Made by a program: the position numbers and the translations under genes | Notes under the pieces: model-generated | Databases searched by the model: none | What the model was told of the DNA's origin: nothing | Seen by the model: the letters and a program-made list of their open reading frames with translations, nothing else | Source: Saccopteryx bilineata | Taxonomy: Eukaryota; Chordata; Mammalia; Chiroptera; Emballonuridae | Direction: 5' to 3' | Assembly: GCF_036850765.1 (NCBI RefSeq) | Contig: NC_089493.1 | Location: forward strand, 18,043,632-18,107,631 | Length of the DNA: 64,000 nt | Shown here: positions 1-11,800 of the stretch, in pieces | Position numbering within the stretch: the stretch's first letter is position 1 | Layout of the letters: the number at the start of each line of letters is the position of its first letter

Positions 1-1175
1 ATCCAACAATGATTTAGTCTTAGATGTAATAAACAGGCAGAAGGCACACACAGAACCTGTGTGTGTGTATGTATGTATATATGTATATATATATATAGCT
101 ATATGCATAAATACACATATAAATGAAAGAAAAGAATGAAAGGTGACAATGTACAGAAAATAACAAAAGTAATTACTTTAAGGTAACAAAAATGAGAGAG
201 GAACTTTTGTTATATAGTGCTAATCTTTTTACTTGGAGTGATAGACTAATTTTGTAATTATTTTTAGTGATTTAGTAAAAGAAAAAAATAAATAATGTCT
301 AAACCTTTGAGAGAAAAAGTGTAAAGCTTGAAGATGATGAATGTTTTCAAGCTTCAAAGAAATAGGGTAGCCAGAGGCAACAGACAGAAAGGCAGAAGTT
401 TGAACTTCAACACGTTCCCATGTTTGAGGCGGTGGTAATTGTTTTTTCCTTTGTGTTCTCATAGTCATGTGGCTTCTGGCTCTTCTCACAGAGTTACAAA
501 ACAGATTCCCTCCTTTTTGTCTCTGATGAAATGCCATTCTTTGAATGCTCTGAACTCCTATTCCTAAAATGTCTCTTGCTGCCTTTCTATGATCCCAATA
601 CCCTAAATTGACTTCTTTTGTAGCGTTTTTCACTGAACTTGACATATATTCTTGATGTACATGAAAACGTGGCACTGGATGGTAAGCCCCATGAGGACAG
701 TGCTTTAGGCTTTTTCAATCTTTATCATCACCTACAGCAATTGTTGGGCACATATGTATAAAGAAGGAGAAAGAATCTTAGAGATGTTGCCTTCTAATTC
801 ACTGCTAAGAGAAAATAAAAGATGAAACTTCATATAGAATGCCAAACATAATATAACCAAGTATTTTGAAAGTTAACTTACTCCACTTACAATAATATTT
901 ACATTTTATATCTCTTTAATACCTGAATATGAATAGCATTACATGGAGAATTATATGTTAATAATCAGTCTAGGCAAGATTATGACTTAATATTAATTTG
1001 ATCTATTACTTGGTTTGTAACTATTTTTCTGATTTACATTGTAGTTCCTCATTTCTTATCATTTTTATGTATAGCCAACTGTAGAGAGTCTGAAGGAAGA
1101 AATTATGGCCTGGGAATATTATCTTAGGCTCAAAAGCAACCTATTGCAGAAATACCTACATTAAAATACTTCTTG
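1..1175. other. Unassigned AT-rich sequence
   Basis: No repeat family or gene recognised. It begins with a GT/AT-rich simple stretch at about 60-112 (GT, then GTAT, then TA runs). A 148-codon open frame on the minus strand (229-675) has no recognisable domain and is low-complexity at its C-terminal end; I treat it as chance. Confidence 0.6.
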
Positions 1176-1522
1176 CCTGACCAGACAGTGGTGCAGTGCA
1201 CAGAGGGTCAGCCTGGGACACTGAGGACCCAGGTTTGAAACCTCGAGGTTGCTAGCTTGAGCATGGGATCATAGACACAAACACATGGTCGCCAACTTGA
1301 GTCCAAAGGTCAGTGGCTTGAAGTCCAAGGTCGCTGGCTTGAGCAAAGGGTCATTGGGTTGGCTAGAACCCCCTGGTCAAAGCACAGATGAGAAAGCAAT
1401 CAATGAACAACTAACGTGTCGCAACAAGTTGATGACTCTCATCTTTTTCCCTTCTTATCCGTCTTCCCCTGCCTGTCCTTCTCTCTCTCTCTTCCCCTCC
1501 CTCTCTCTCTTGCTTAAAAAAA
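1176..1522 (+). mobile_element. tRNA-derived SINE, long type A (Rhin-like)
   Basis: A retroposon copied by L1 machinery. It starts with a tRNA-like head (cctgaccagacagtggtgca), followed by a body with repeated 'gcttgag' phrases, the hallmark 'gagaaagcaatcaatgaaca', a pyrimidine-rich stretch and an A-rich tail. The flanks share 'aaaatactt' (about 1163-1171 and 1516-1524), consistent with a target-site duplication. Divergence from the other copies in the window suggests an older insertion. The open frame inside it (1285-1530) is not a gene. Confidence 0.85.
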
Positions 1523-1524
1523 AT

Positions 1525-2605
1525 ACTTAGTCATTATATTGGACTTGTATTTTTCTTACTTCCATATTTTCTGTTTAATTATTTACTGAGTTTTTCTAAA
1601 AGAACATGGCAATAAGAACAAATACACTCAAATGTGTAGGTACTTGATTTAACAACTGTGTAATTACAGTGTCTCTATCTTATTAAGAAAATATGCTTTT
1701 CAAATTTTTTGATGCCAGATAAAAATCAATGTAAAATTCTGTCTAAAAGTGTTCAAAATTGTTGGCTTTACAGATGCCCTCTTCCTTACAGCCACTAGGT
1801 AGTACAGCATCTGGCAGCTTTTGGAAGAGACAACACCTGCCTTAGAAACAATAAATTGTAAAGATAGGATCTTTCACAACTTCAACTTTAATGCTAATAA
1901 TGGGGAGGTCAATTTATTGTATTGTTCTACCTACAATGCAAGAATACTTGTAATATGCTAATTTTTTACTGGTCTCTCCTTGAATATTTTGTCATCCACA
2001 TTCCAAAAATTAATTTTATTATGTTGTTGCTTAATTGAGTGTCGAGATTTATCGGTAAAAGATGTATAATGTAACTAAAAAAGCAAGTGGGATAGTAAAT
2101 TTAAATTGCAAATGCTTCAAATCAGTGTAGGAGCTATTATTGTTATAAAGGCTAAACACCAAAAGTAAATTTTAACATAACCAAATGTAGTTAAGAAAGA
2201 GAATGAATATATAGGTAAATATAAATTTCTGACATGGATAAAATCGGGTGCATTCAGGACAGTATGGCCAAAGACTAAATTTAATTTTCTAAATAAAAAA
2301 ATAATAATTAAATAATTAAATAAACACATAAAATAAAATTGCAAATTCTTGGAAAGGGACAGGTTTTGTTTTTTTTTATTTATTTTTTATGGAGACAGTT
2401 GATTTATATAAAAGATAGTAATAACATTGTATTTGCTCACCTCAGGGCTTATAAACATCGAGAATAAGTAGTAATAAATATCTTTTAAATTACTTTGTAT
2501 TTAGGCTGAAGAGCTAGTAAAATCTTGAGTTTATACTTGACATTAACCACTTTTCAGAACTTGAGAGCCAATCTTATAAAAATAGATTGTAAGAATATCC
2601 CAAGT
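1525..2605. other. Unassigned AT-rich sequence
   Basis: No recognisable gene or repeat family. Short A/T runs only, including a T-rich stretch at 2368-2390. Confidence 0.6.
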
Positions 2606-3061
2606 ATTTGAGTGAGTAAGCACAAAAGGGCCTGATGAGTCTCAGCGTGAGCTAGCGCGCAGTCTGTGGAGAAGGAAACGCGGACACAGTACGCATTAAA
2701 AGGAAGGCTGAGTTACTACTTCCTATTCTCCACTCACAGTTCACACGTGAGGCACTTGCCTTGTAGCTGCCCAGTCTTTCTTCTCCACTGTATTTTCCTT
2801 ATTTACCTTTGCGTGAGTTGTCCTGGCGCAAAGGCTGGAGGGGATCAAGCAGTGTCTTTGAAATTGAGCAAAAAATTTTCAAGTTATTTCAACTCTAACC
2901 AAGACAATGCAAGTGAGCCAACAATGCATGGGGGATTATGAGGAAGGATGCTGGAAAACAGAGTAATTTCCTGCTGGGAAGGAATAGGTTCCACCGATAT
3001 ATCTGGTGTTAGTGGTCTCTGTGGTTCAAGAAAATTAAACATTAAAAAAAAAAAAAAAAAG
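2606..3061 (+). other. Unassigned segment ending in poly(A); possible retroposed transcript
   Basis: This segment is less AT-rich than its surroundings at its left end and has several CpGs (around 2645-2695). It ends in a run of about 18 A at 3044-3061, just after overlapping ATTAAA-like words. That resembles the 3' end of a retroposed RNA. No clear target-site duplication is visible and the 91-codon open frame (2666-2941) matches nothing I recognise. It could instead be an unrecognised SINE or LTR fragment. Confidence 0.3.
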
Positions 3062-3200
3062 ATGTGCAAGGCCAGTGCACAGCAGATAAGATGGTAGGAA
3101 AAATACCACACTAGAAATTAGGATAAAAAGCATCTGCAAAGGTGACCGTGAAAAGTATATAATACATTCTTGAAGTTGTAAATGAAAAATAAATTTTCTG

Positions 3201-3525
3201 CCTGATCACTTTCGGCCTGGGATCCAGAGGACTCAGGTTAGAAACCCCAAGCTTGCCTGCTTAAGCACAGGCTCATGTGGCTTAAGCATGGGGTCATTGG
3301 CTCGAGACCAATGGTCCGTGGCTTGAAGCTCAAGGGCGCTGGCTTGAGCAAGCTATCACTGGCTCTGCTGGAGTCCCCCTGGTCAAGGCACATATGAGAA
3401 AGCAATCAATGCACAACTAAGGTGCCACAATGAAGAACTGATGCTTCTCATCTTTCTCCTTTTCTGCCTGTCTGTCCCTGTCAGCCTCTCTTTTTGTCTT
3501 TCTCCAGCTATAAAAAAAAAAAAAG
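3201..3525 (+). mobile_element. tRNA-derived SINE, long type A (Rhin-like)
   Basis: Same family as the copy at 1176: head 'cctgatcactttcggcctgg', 'gcttgagcaagc' phrases, 'gagaaagcaatcaatgcaca', a pyrimidine-rich stretch and an A tail at 3511-3525. The head lacks part of the usual 'gtggcgcagtgg' box, so it carries an internal deletion. A mariner element begins only about 9 bp after its tail. Confidence 0.85.
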
Positions 3526-3533
3526 AAAATATA

Positions 3534-4088
3534 AGGTCTACCAGAAAGTTCTGTCTATTTTGGGAATAAAACAAAATACAAATTTTTCTTACCATCAATA
3601 AACATTATTAAATAATATAATTACCATTATTATTAATGATTTCTTGCCAGTGTGAGGGCAATTTGTATATCCCATTTTTTTTGAAAAATGTTTTATCTTT
3701 TGATGCGAAAAATTGAACCAGTGCTTATTTGATATCTTCTTCATTTTTGAATTTTTTGCCCTTCAAAAAATTTTGTAAGGACAAAAACAAGTGATAGTCG
3801 GAGGGTGCTAAGTCCGGGGAATATGGTGGATGCGACAAACATGCTTCTGTAGCATTTCTTCCTTGTTGAAATTCATAAAAATTACAGTGGCGTAAATGAA
3901 CTTTATCAGTAGCCATGGGTACACTATCTCTTCACACATAAGACTAACGTGAATCAACTTTGTTTTAGTTAATTTACTACGTCAGTATGTATACATTAAG
4001 TGATAGAAATAGAGAGGCACACATGCGCCAAATAAACATGTGCTTACGTGTCGAAACTTGTGATAGAAACAGACAAAACGGTAGACTT
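3534..4088 (-). mobile_element. Internally deleted mariner (Tc1/mariner) DNA transposon
   Basis: Cut-and-paste transposon remnant, about 555 bp. The ends form inverted repeats: 'aggtctacc' on the left and the complement of 'ggtagactt' on the right. Each is flanked by TA (3532-3533, 4089-4090), the mariner target. The minus strand encodes transposase pieces. The length is well under the roughly 1.3 kb usual for a complete mariner, so most of the gene is gone and this is a non-autonomous derivative. Confidence 0.8.
3725..3916 (-). pseudogene. Mariner transposase remnant, N-terminus joined to C-terminal catalytic region
   Basis: A 63-codon frame starting MATDKVHLRHC. Residues 1-23 resemble the extreme N-terminus of mariner transposases (LRHCxFYEFQQG). 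Around residue 26 it continues directly into HPPYSPDLAPSDYHLF, which carries the last aspartate of the mariner DD34D triad. The helix-turn-helix DNA-binding region and the first two catalytic aspartates are missing, so the product cannot be an active transposase. The frame is still open across the deletion junction. Further C-terminal transposase-like codons continue in a shifted frame toward about 3600. The assignment to mariner is secure; any residual function is not suggested. Confidence 0.8.
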
Positions 4089-4090
4089 TA

Positions 4091-5364
4091 TAATAAATAA
4101 TTATCTTAGTAACATTCATAGTTTTTTAATGTAGGTTTTTTAAAAAGTTACATACTTTCTTATTTTCATCTCCCAAGATGCCTAAAAGATAGAGAGCACA
4201 ATGGATTCTTGTTTTAGGAAAAGGAGTTGAGTCTCATAGAGTTGGCAAAACTGACCATGGTCAGGGGAAGATCCAAATTCACAGATTTTAAAAAATTACC
4301 TCATAACATAAAGAAATCTTTTTGGCTTATTTAAAACAGAGTGTATGACATTAAGTACAAATTCTAGAGAATGTTAATCCATATGTTGAGGAAAATTATA
4401 TATGGAAATATAAATGGGTTTGAAAAGGATTTGAAATTTTTATTCAATATCCACTAATTTTCTGCTTCCTTTATCTTTAAATCTGAACTAAGGAAGATCC
4501 CCTCTGTCTTCTCATTACATTCCTTTTGAGCTTCCCTCAGGGATAATAGTAATGTCTTTGCTTCTAGAACAACCTGCACTGCCTTCGACTTTGAAAACTG
4601 AGAATTTTAAGCTACGATTAAAGTTGGGTTAGTGGTAAGATTTATCAAATGAGTGACTAGATAGGAACAGAAAGAGAAGGACTAGAAGTAAAATATATGT
4701 TATAAATTCCATTAGTCCTTATGATAGTTTTCCCAGTAATAAAAAATAGTATCACAATGGAAATATTCATGTATGTACCATACTCCAGCATACTATTATG
4801 ATAGTACAGTTATCCATATAGAGTATGTGTTCTTATAGTGATTGGACAGAACAGGATTAAAGACCTTAAAAAGCATTTAAAAGAATCACAAATTGCTTAT
4901 TTGTTTGTTTTAATTATCTCATCTCTACTTCTCCATTACAAAAAATATTGTCATGAAAACCCAACTGGTTTTCAATGTGCAAAACTATGGAAAATAATAC
5001 ATTGGGAAGCCTTATATACATTTTAATTTTTGGTGTGGGTTGTTGGTTTGCAAAGTTTTTACTTCTTGAGAATAGTAAAGAATGAACACACATTATATAT
5101 CTTGATTTTACAATGGTAATATACGTACTTATAAAACTGTGTTTGTGAAAAAAATAATATATTATGACAACAGATAATGATATACTTGAAAACTATTTTA
5201 AATGTTTAACAAAATGATAAAGTCTTTCCACAGCCTTTGTCCTTCGTGTGAACTCTGGTATTTCAGTGAAGCTTTTCAATGGCAGGTGATGCCTTTAGAT
5301 GCATGTTATATCAAAACACACATCAGACATCTCTGTACCAATAACTACAGTCTCATTTAAAACA
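4091..5364. other. Unassigned AT-rich sequence
   Basis: No gene or repeat family recognised; only short chance open frames. Confidence 0.6.
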
Positions 5365-5495
5365 CCCCTGTTATGTGAAAAACACTGTGTTAAGTTCTTT
5401 ATGCACACTATATTATTCAATTCTCATAATGATTCCATATGGTAATACTATTGTTCTTATCTTTCTTATAGCAGATAAGAAAATTTACTTTATTA
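5365..5495 (-). mobile_element. MIR-like fragment
   Basis: The order 'acactgtgttaagttcttta', 'ttcaattctcataatgattc', 'ggtaatactattgttctta' follows the reverse complement of the ancient tRNA-derived MIR SINE (gcactgtgctaagcgcttta ... tcctcacaa ... ggtactattatt). The copy is highly diverged. Confidence 0.55.
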
Positions 5496-6486
5496 TTAAT
5501 TTAAAAATTAAACATTAATATTAATTAGCCATGTTAATCCATAGGGATCATAAAGTCTTCAGGTGTCTCATGATAAATCTATGCTCTTGAACAATCAGGC
5601 TTTTATAATACGGGGGTTTCTTAAATAAATTAAAATAAGAAATGCAGTTTATGAAATAAACAAAATCTAAAACACTAAATTTTCAAATTGACCAACAAAT
5701 AGATGTGTACGATGGGTTAGGTAAAAATAAGAAATGTTGGCTATTCATACACAGTAAGGTATTTTACTTCTGTATATAGGTAATAGGTTTTTTTATGAAA
5801 GGAATTGAAAGGTTTCCACTACACACAGGTTGAAATATTTTTTTAAGCCTCACTTTTTCCTGCACAGATAGACTCTAATGGATATAGAAATACTTACAAA
5901 CAATAAATATTTACAGATGGTCTCAGTCTAGTGATCAAAGAAAGGAATAATTAGTGTTAAGAGAGCTATTTGCAACACTTCAAGAAATAAAAAAATATAT
6001 ATGTACATAAAATTTCCATGGAGTAAGACTGCATTAAAAATGATTTTTTGCTTTGTGTTATGGAGGTAATAATTGAATTTATTGTTTTGTGCAGAAAAAA
6101 CTATAACACAATATCTATAATATTTATATGACTATATATGATACAAATAAAAATTAATGTGTGATGCAGGCAATTAAAACTTGATCCCATTTATATAACA
6201 CAATGTAACTAGTTATTGCTAAACCATTTTATAATACAATGCTCTGATATGCACAGGGAAGATTTATAAGGAATAGAAAATATGTTGCTGTAACCACTAA
6301 TACTTTAGTAGCTGGTGATACTAGAGATATAGTAGAATTAATTCTGAGATAGTTGGTTTTTCTTGAGCACCAGGTACAGCTCACTGGAACATGGGCCATC
6401 TAATGGCTCCAGGTCTGTTTTTCTCAGTCTTTTAAGCCAGCACCAACGTGCCTAGATGTGAACACATGCGTGACCCAGACCCTCTT
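5496..6486. other. Unassigned AT-rich sequence
   Basis: No recognisable feature; several short poly(A)/TA stretches (for example 5990-6005, 6115-6145). Confidence 0.6.
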
Positions 6487-6865
6487 TTTTTTTTTTTCTT
6501 AAGTGAGTAGCACTTAAGAAAGGAGGCAGAGAGACAGACTTCCACTTGTGTCCTGACCAGGATCCAGCTGACAAGCCCCCTATGAGACAATGCTCTGCTC
6601 GTCTGGGGTTGTCACTCTGTTGCTCAGTAAGCAAGCTATTTTGGTGCCTGAGGCAAAGCCATGGAGCCATCCTCAGCCTCCAGGACCAATTTGATCCAAC
6701 TGAACCATGGCTGCTGGAGGGGAAGAGGGAAATAGAGAGAAAGAAAGGAGAGGGACAGAGGTGGAAAGGCAGATGGTTGCTTCTTTTGTGTGCCTTGAGT
6801 GGGAATCAAACCCAGGACATCCACACACTGGTCTGATGCTCTACTGCTGAGCTAACTGGCCAGGG
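6487..6865 (-). mobile_element. tRNA-derived SINE, type B, older copy
   Basis: On the minus strand it reads 'ccctggccagttagctcagc', then a tRNA-like B-box region, then 'caaggcacacaaaagaagca', a pyrimidine-rich stretch, an internal 'ccatggttcagttgg' section and a poly(A) tail (T run at 6487-6499). It is substantially diverged from the younger type B copies at 11266 and 21615. Similar 'ccctctt' words flank both ends and may be a decayed target-site duplication. The overlapping open frames on both strands are SINE by-products. Confidence 0.8.
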
Positions 6866-7744
6866 TGCCCCTCTTCTTTTCTAAACTAATGTTTTAACTA
6901 TAATCACCATGTCATAGAAGGTTATGCAATCTGGTTGAGAGGTTCTTTGTATATATTTTAAATAAAATAGATATAAAAGTCTTGGCAGTGTCCAAATGTA
7001 TCTTAGACTAAGGGTAATTGTTTTATGAAAACTTTTGTTTGAACCATAGATGTGTGCGGAGGCGGTGAAGGTTTAGAAGTGAAGAGTTCCAGAGACTTGT
7101 GAATGGGTCATAAAATAAAATGTGTTTCTAACTGTGGAGATTAAAAAAATAAATAACATTTTTCTAGACCATCTATCTTCAAGGAAATTTCATCAAAACT
7201 CCCACTGTGGTCACCCTTCAACTTCAAGGTCTACCCAGGCCAACTTTTTCGAACTCTATTTAAGAATACACTTTGCTCTACTTTCTGTGTCTGTAGAGTC
7301 TATTCTTACTTCTTATCCTCCTCTGATATGAAGTTTACTCTGGCACATAGGCAAGAGAGCTTTCTAAATTATCTCTTTAAACCAGTGCAGCTTCTATGCT
7401 ATTTCCAAATTAATTTTTCCCACCTACACTCCTGATTTTTAATATTTCTTCAGGTACTCGATGTTATTTTAAACTCTTTAATCTGGCATAAAATTATTTA
7501 GCAATTATCCATTGACAATGTTTCGAACCTCATTCTTTTCATTCTTTATTATTGTTATCCAAAGATATCAGATTCAGTAGAATCAAAATACTTTCTGGAT
7601 TGGAAGTGTGGGAGGACACTTCACACCTCTGTGTTTAAGCTTAGTTTTGTCTTCATTTACCTTTTATTCTCCCCTTTGTTTAAATTCATAAATCTTTCAT
7701 CTGCTCTTGAAATCTCTATTTCTGCATTCTCTCCCTTGTGGGAA
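6866..7744. other. Unassigned sequence
   Basis: No gene seen. The second half may include diverged L2-like sequence running into the next feature, but I cannot set a boundary. Confidence 0.5.
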
Positions 7745-7895
7745 CTTCATTCACATGTCCTGCTCAGCAATAGCGGTGATGGTTTATCTTTTCTGCTTTC
7801 CTGATCCTTTTCAAGGCTGTGTCTTATACAACTCTCTATTCCAAGAGTGTACCTGGACCTTAGTAAGATATTAATACATACTTGCTGAATGAATA
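7745..7895 (+). mobile_element. L2-like 3' end fragment
   Basis: The closing words 'gtacctggaccttagtaaga' and 'tacttgctgaatgaataaa' resemble the L2/MIR 3' terminus (tgcctggcacatagtaggtg ... tgttgaatgaatga). Old and diverged. Confidence 0.45.
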
Positions 7896-7927
7896 AACAT
7901 CATGTCATTTTGCATAAATATACATAA

Positions 7928-7955
7928 ATGTGTGTGTGTGTTTGTGTGTGTATAT
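7928..7955. repeat. (GT)n microsatellite, interrupted
   Basis: Alternating GT run with one TTT interruption, followed by a TA run. Confidence 0.85.
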
Positions 7956-10740
7956 AATACGTATTAATATTTCCTGGATACATTTATTTGATTGTTGCTC
8001 TCCTTTTCCCCCAAATGAATACATATTAATTAATCTACCCACATTGCAAAATTGAAGAAGCATTTTGACATGATATAATGAAGTTGTCATTTAGTAGGCA
8101 TGATGCTTTAAGCCATGAAAAGAACTGCTTACTTAAGCTATTCTTGATGACTGAGAACAGTAAAGGGAAACAATTTGTTTATGTATTTATAAATAGATAC
8201 TGTATCAAACATGTTCTTGGGTTTTGGTGAGAAGGATAGAATCAATGTTGTAGTAATGATAATATAGAAAATGGAAGAGAAAAAATGTAAAAAAAAAAGA
8301 CAAAAGTTTTCTTAATATTTTTTCACTGATAAGATTGGTTCAAAGAGCATTTGATGTCTACCAAAAAATATAAAGTAAGATTCAAGGCTCAAAAACTTAT
8401 TAAATTAGCCATTTTTCTTACAGTAATAGGGATATAAATACAAACTCAAATTGTTTTTTTCAATTCTTTAAAACAAGCCAAAGTGAGTAATATGTTCGAT
8501 GTTGTAACTATAAAGAGAAAGATTACCCGAGGTAAATTAAAATTTTGACTTTTATTGTTTTTTAGAGTTGTACTCATCTTCCTTGTGGAATAATAAAGAA
8601 TTTTTCTTCACTCTTTAAACAAGTGCTATAAATTAGGTAATTTTTCCTGGCATGTAGTTTTTCAGTCACACTACTGCTGCTACAGATAATCAAAGGGGGA
8701 TTGAATTCATATCTTACAAATGTAATCACAAGTAGATATTTCACACTAATGTTGGCAAGTGTGACCTGAAATATTGGACATATGTGTAATATAAAGAGAT
8801 TAAGCTGACATCTGTATTTCTGATAGTGAGGTGTGGATTCCAGAGACACAGAGTTAGGAGGTGATAGACCTGCGTGTCAAAGAACAGTGTTAAAGTAGAG
8901 TTTTGGGGAATGAAGGCAATGAATCAATTTTGAAAAACTGTCGTTTTGAATCTAATTGGTCTTTAACAGTGTACTCTATATTTATTTATTTATTATTATT
9001 AAACAGTGGAATCAAACATATGAGGTCTAGTTGTGGATTATGACCCCCTTAAAATACTCCTGTGAAGTAGGTACTCATAATCTTTCTATAGCTCATGTAA
9101 TTTGTTTTCTTTTGGGCAAGTAATATGTGCATACTCTTCACTAAGCGTTTCCTTCTACCAGAGAATTAAATCTTTGTAGGCAGGGACTGTGTGTACCCTT
9201 AGACTGAGTAATCACATACACTTTTTTTAGACTCTGTGCTATAGAGGATCTCAATCTGGTTCTACTCCATCTCTGTCTTTTTTCCATGAAGTCAACAGTC
9301 CACAGGGCCAACCCAAACAATTGTGAGACAAATATATGATAGCGCTTGTTTTATTTTACTAAGTTCAGGTGCAATTTGTTGCACAGAAAAAACTGTTACT
9401 TAGACTATATGGAAACAATATAACGATGTTCTACTATAACCATGCCCTCTTAAATTCAAGTAGCCTTTTAAAGTATAAATAATAAACTCAGATGCAAAGA
9501 AGTCAGTTTTCAAGGGCAACTTCTAAAACACCCTCTTAATGAAATGCTTCATTTGTTTGGCAGGAAAAAAAAAAAAGACTAAAATTTGCCTTGATACAGA
9601 TAAATTTGATAAGAAATCATTTTTGTGTTATCTCATATGTAATAACAAATCACAATTTAAATAGTTTGGAGGTAGAATTAGAATAGAAGAAAGCCAATGT
9701 TTCCCCTAAATGCTGATATCACGAGATTCGCCTTGAGCACATTAAAGCTGGAATAACGTGAGTGAAACTGAAATTTCAGAATGTTATGTTTGATTCAAAG
9801 CTCCAATGAATTTTGATATTGTAAGTGATTCTTACGTTATGGCTAAACATCCAATCATTTTGGACAGTATGTTTTGATATACACACTGACAAACGCCATA
9901 TTATCCTCTGTATAAATCATTGAAAGTTTCATTGAGAAAGTTTTAGCCTCCAAATATATTCAAATACATGATTGCAATACCACACTAATCTGATATTTGA
10001 ACTTGAATTGTTAATATAAAAATTTAGTTGCTCAAGCTGCCACTGTAGATGCTCATTTCTGCTAAACCAGTTGTCTATTATTCATCCTACCACCTACATG
10101 TTAAACTGTTCATCTCAAGGAAGAAAAGGAAAAACAGTTTAGTTTTTGTTGGTGTTGTTACACTGAAAAATCCCTAAGATGTAATGCTAAGGCAGTTTTG
10201 CATCATAATTTATTATATTGGTATATTTTTGCTTGTCTTCTTATTTCTCTAGCCTTATTGGGTACTTTGAACTGTCCCGCCCATGACAATATGTTTTAGT
10301 CTGTAGTTCGATGGTTTCCCAACAAGAAAGTCATATAAGCGATCTGTTCGGGCCACTCCAAAGTGCCATCTGCTAGTACAGGTGCTATAATTGTTATGAA
10401 GGAGTTCTCATCATTTCAAGGAAAGGAATTGTGGATATACTAACAAGAACAACAAAAGCGAACAGAGGAGTGAGGATGAAGTCTGTCTCTACCTCAGTCA
10501 AGGGAAGACATTAAAAAATGAAAGCATTCTATACATACCCAAAAATAAATATTAGCCAAATGTCACTGTTTTATGTAGTTTCTCTTTATTTCATAGCACA
10601 GTGTCTCAGACTGATTCTTCAACGATAAAAGTCTAGATGAATCCAATCTTGACGATATATTTTTTCTGAGTATTTGCCAAATGTTTTACATATTTCTCCT
10701 GTGGTAGCTTTAAAATATAGCCAAAGTCTATCAAGAGATG
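7956..10740. other. Unassigned sequence, about 2.8 kb
   Basis: No recognisable repeat or gene. Contains poly(A) at 9566-9577 and a TTTA run at 8981-8998. About 9660-10240 looks like moderately complex single-copy sequence, but conservation cannot be judged here. Confidence 0.5.
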
Positions 10741-10749
10741 CAGTTTAAT

Positions 10750-11212
10750 TCAGCTCTCCTTAAATGTGGGCTGGGTATAGTAATTTATTTCTAATAAAGA
10801 GAATGTGGTGGAAGTAATAACATGAGACTTCTGAGACAAAGTTATAAAACGCATTGTGGCTTCCTTCTTGCTGCGTCTTGGCTAAATCACTCTGGGGGAG
10901 CCAGCCACGATGTGATGAGGCTCCTGGAGCAGTGCAATGAAGGGGTCCCTGCAGAAGAAGAGGAGACCACTTGCCAACACCCATGTGAATGAACCATCTT
11001 CCGCATTTACTTCCCCATCCCAGTCAAGCCTTTGGATGACTGCAACTCTGGCTCACATTCAGATTACAATTTCATGAAATTACCTGAGCCACAACCACTG
11101 GCAAATTGGCCTCTGAAATCCTGACCTGTACAAATAGTGCAATAACAAGTTATTGTTTTAAGCTATTATGTATGGGGGGCAACTTGTTACTTATCAATAG
11201 ATAACGAATACA
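10750..11212 (+). mobile_element. MLT1-like solo LTR (ERVL-MaLR)
   Basis: The right end 'ttgttttaagctattatgta' followed by 'aacttgttacttatcaatag' and 'ataacgaatac' follows the 3' end of MLT1-type LTRs (tgttttaagccactaag ... ttgttacacagcaatagataac). Upstream, 'gcattgtggcttccttcttg', 'tctgggggagccagcc', 'cccagtcaagcctttggatg' and 'actgcaactctggctcacat' appear in the expected LTR order. No internal retroviral genes are present. The copy is ancient and probably shared across placental mammals. Confidence 0.8.
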
Positions 11213-11265
11213 TCCATAAAACAATCAGTGAACTCAATAAAACTATCAGATAAAAATATTTCTCG

Positions 11266-11625
11266 GCCCCTGGCTGGTTGGCTCAGCGGTAGAGCATTGG
11301 CCTGGCGTGCGGGGGACCAGGGTTTGATTACCAGCCAGGGCACATAGGAGAAGTGCCCATTTGCTTCTCCACCCCTCCCCGCCCTCCTTCCTCTCTGTCT
11401 CTCTCTTCCCCTCCCTCAGCCAAGGCTCCATTGGAGCAAAGATGGCCCGGGCGCTGGGGATGGTTCCTTGGTCTCTGCTCCAGGCGCTAGAGTGGCTCTG
11501 GTCGCGGCAGAGGGACGCCCCGGAGGGGCAGAGCATCACCCCCTGGTGGGTGGATCCCAGTCGGGCGCATGCGGGAGTCTGTCTGACTGTCTCCCCGTTT
11601 CCAGCTTCAGAAAAATACAAATATA
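11266..11625 (+). mobile_element. tRNA-derived SINE, type B, young-looking
   Basis: Head 'gcccctggctggttggctca', a tRNA-like box with 'gggtttgattaccagccagg', then 'cacataggagaagtgcccat', a pyrimidine tract, 'ccaaggctccattggagca', the long GC-rich body and a terminal 'ccagcttcagaaaaatacaa'. 'atatttctc' occurs on both sides (11256-11264 and just after 11625), a likely target-site duplication. High similarity to 21615 and 41030 suggests recent amplification. Confidence 0.9.
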
Positions 11626-11635
11626 TATATTTCTC

Positions 11636-11800
11636 ACTCTAGCTGAATAGCTTGATTGATTATAGTTGTAGAGGTTGGCAGTTTAATCCCTGGTCAAGGC
11701 ACATATAGGAGTAGATCAATGTTTCTGTCTGTCTGCCTTCTCTCTCTCCATCCCTCCTCTCTCCTCCCATTCCTCTCTCATGAAAACAATGCATAAAAAT
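11636..11800 (+). mobile_element. Short tRNA-derived SINE, type C
   Basis: 'agctgaatagcttgattgat', then 'gaggttggcagtttaatccc', 'tggtcaaggcacatatagga' and 'gtagatcaatgtttctgtct', then CT-rich sequence and a short A-rich end. Same architecture as 16136. It sits directly downstream of the type B SINE, whose A tail probably landed beside it. Confidence 0.75.

Noticed and set aside
229..675. 148-codon open frame on the minus strand
   Set aside because: No recognisable domain, no supporting context, low-complexity C-terminus; length is within chance for a 64-kb window.
11246..11650. Three overlapping open frames of 60-124 codons
   Set aside because: They lie on the type B SINE, whose GC-rich body lacks stops; the same artefact recurs at other copies.
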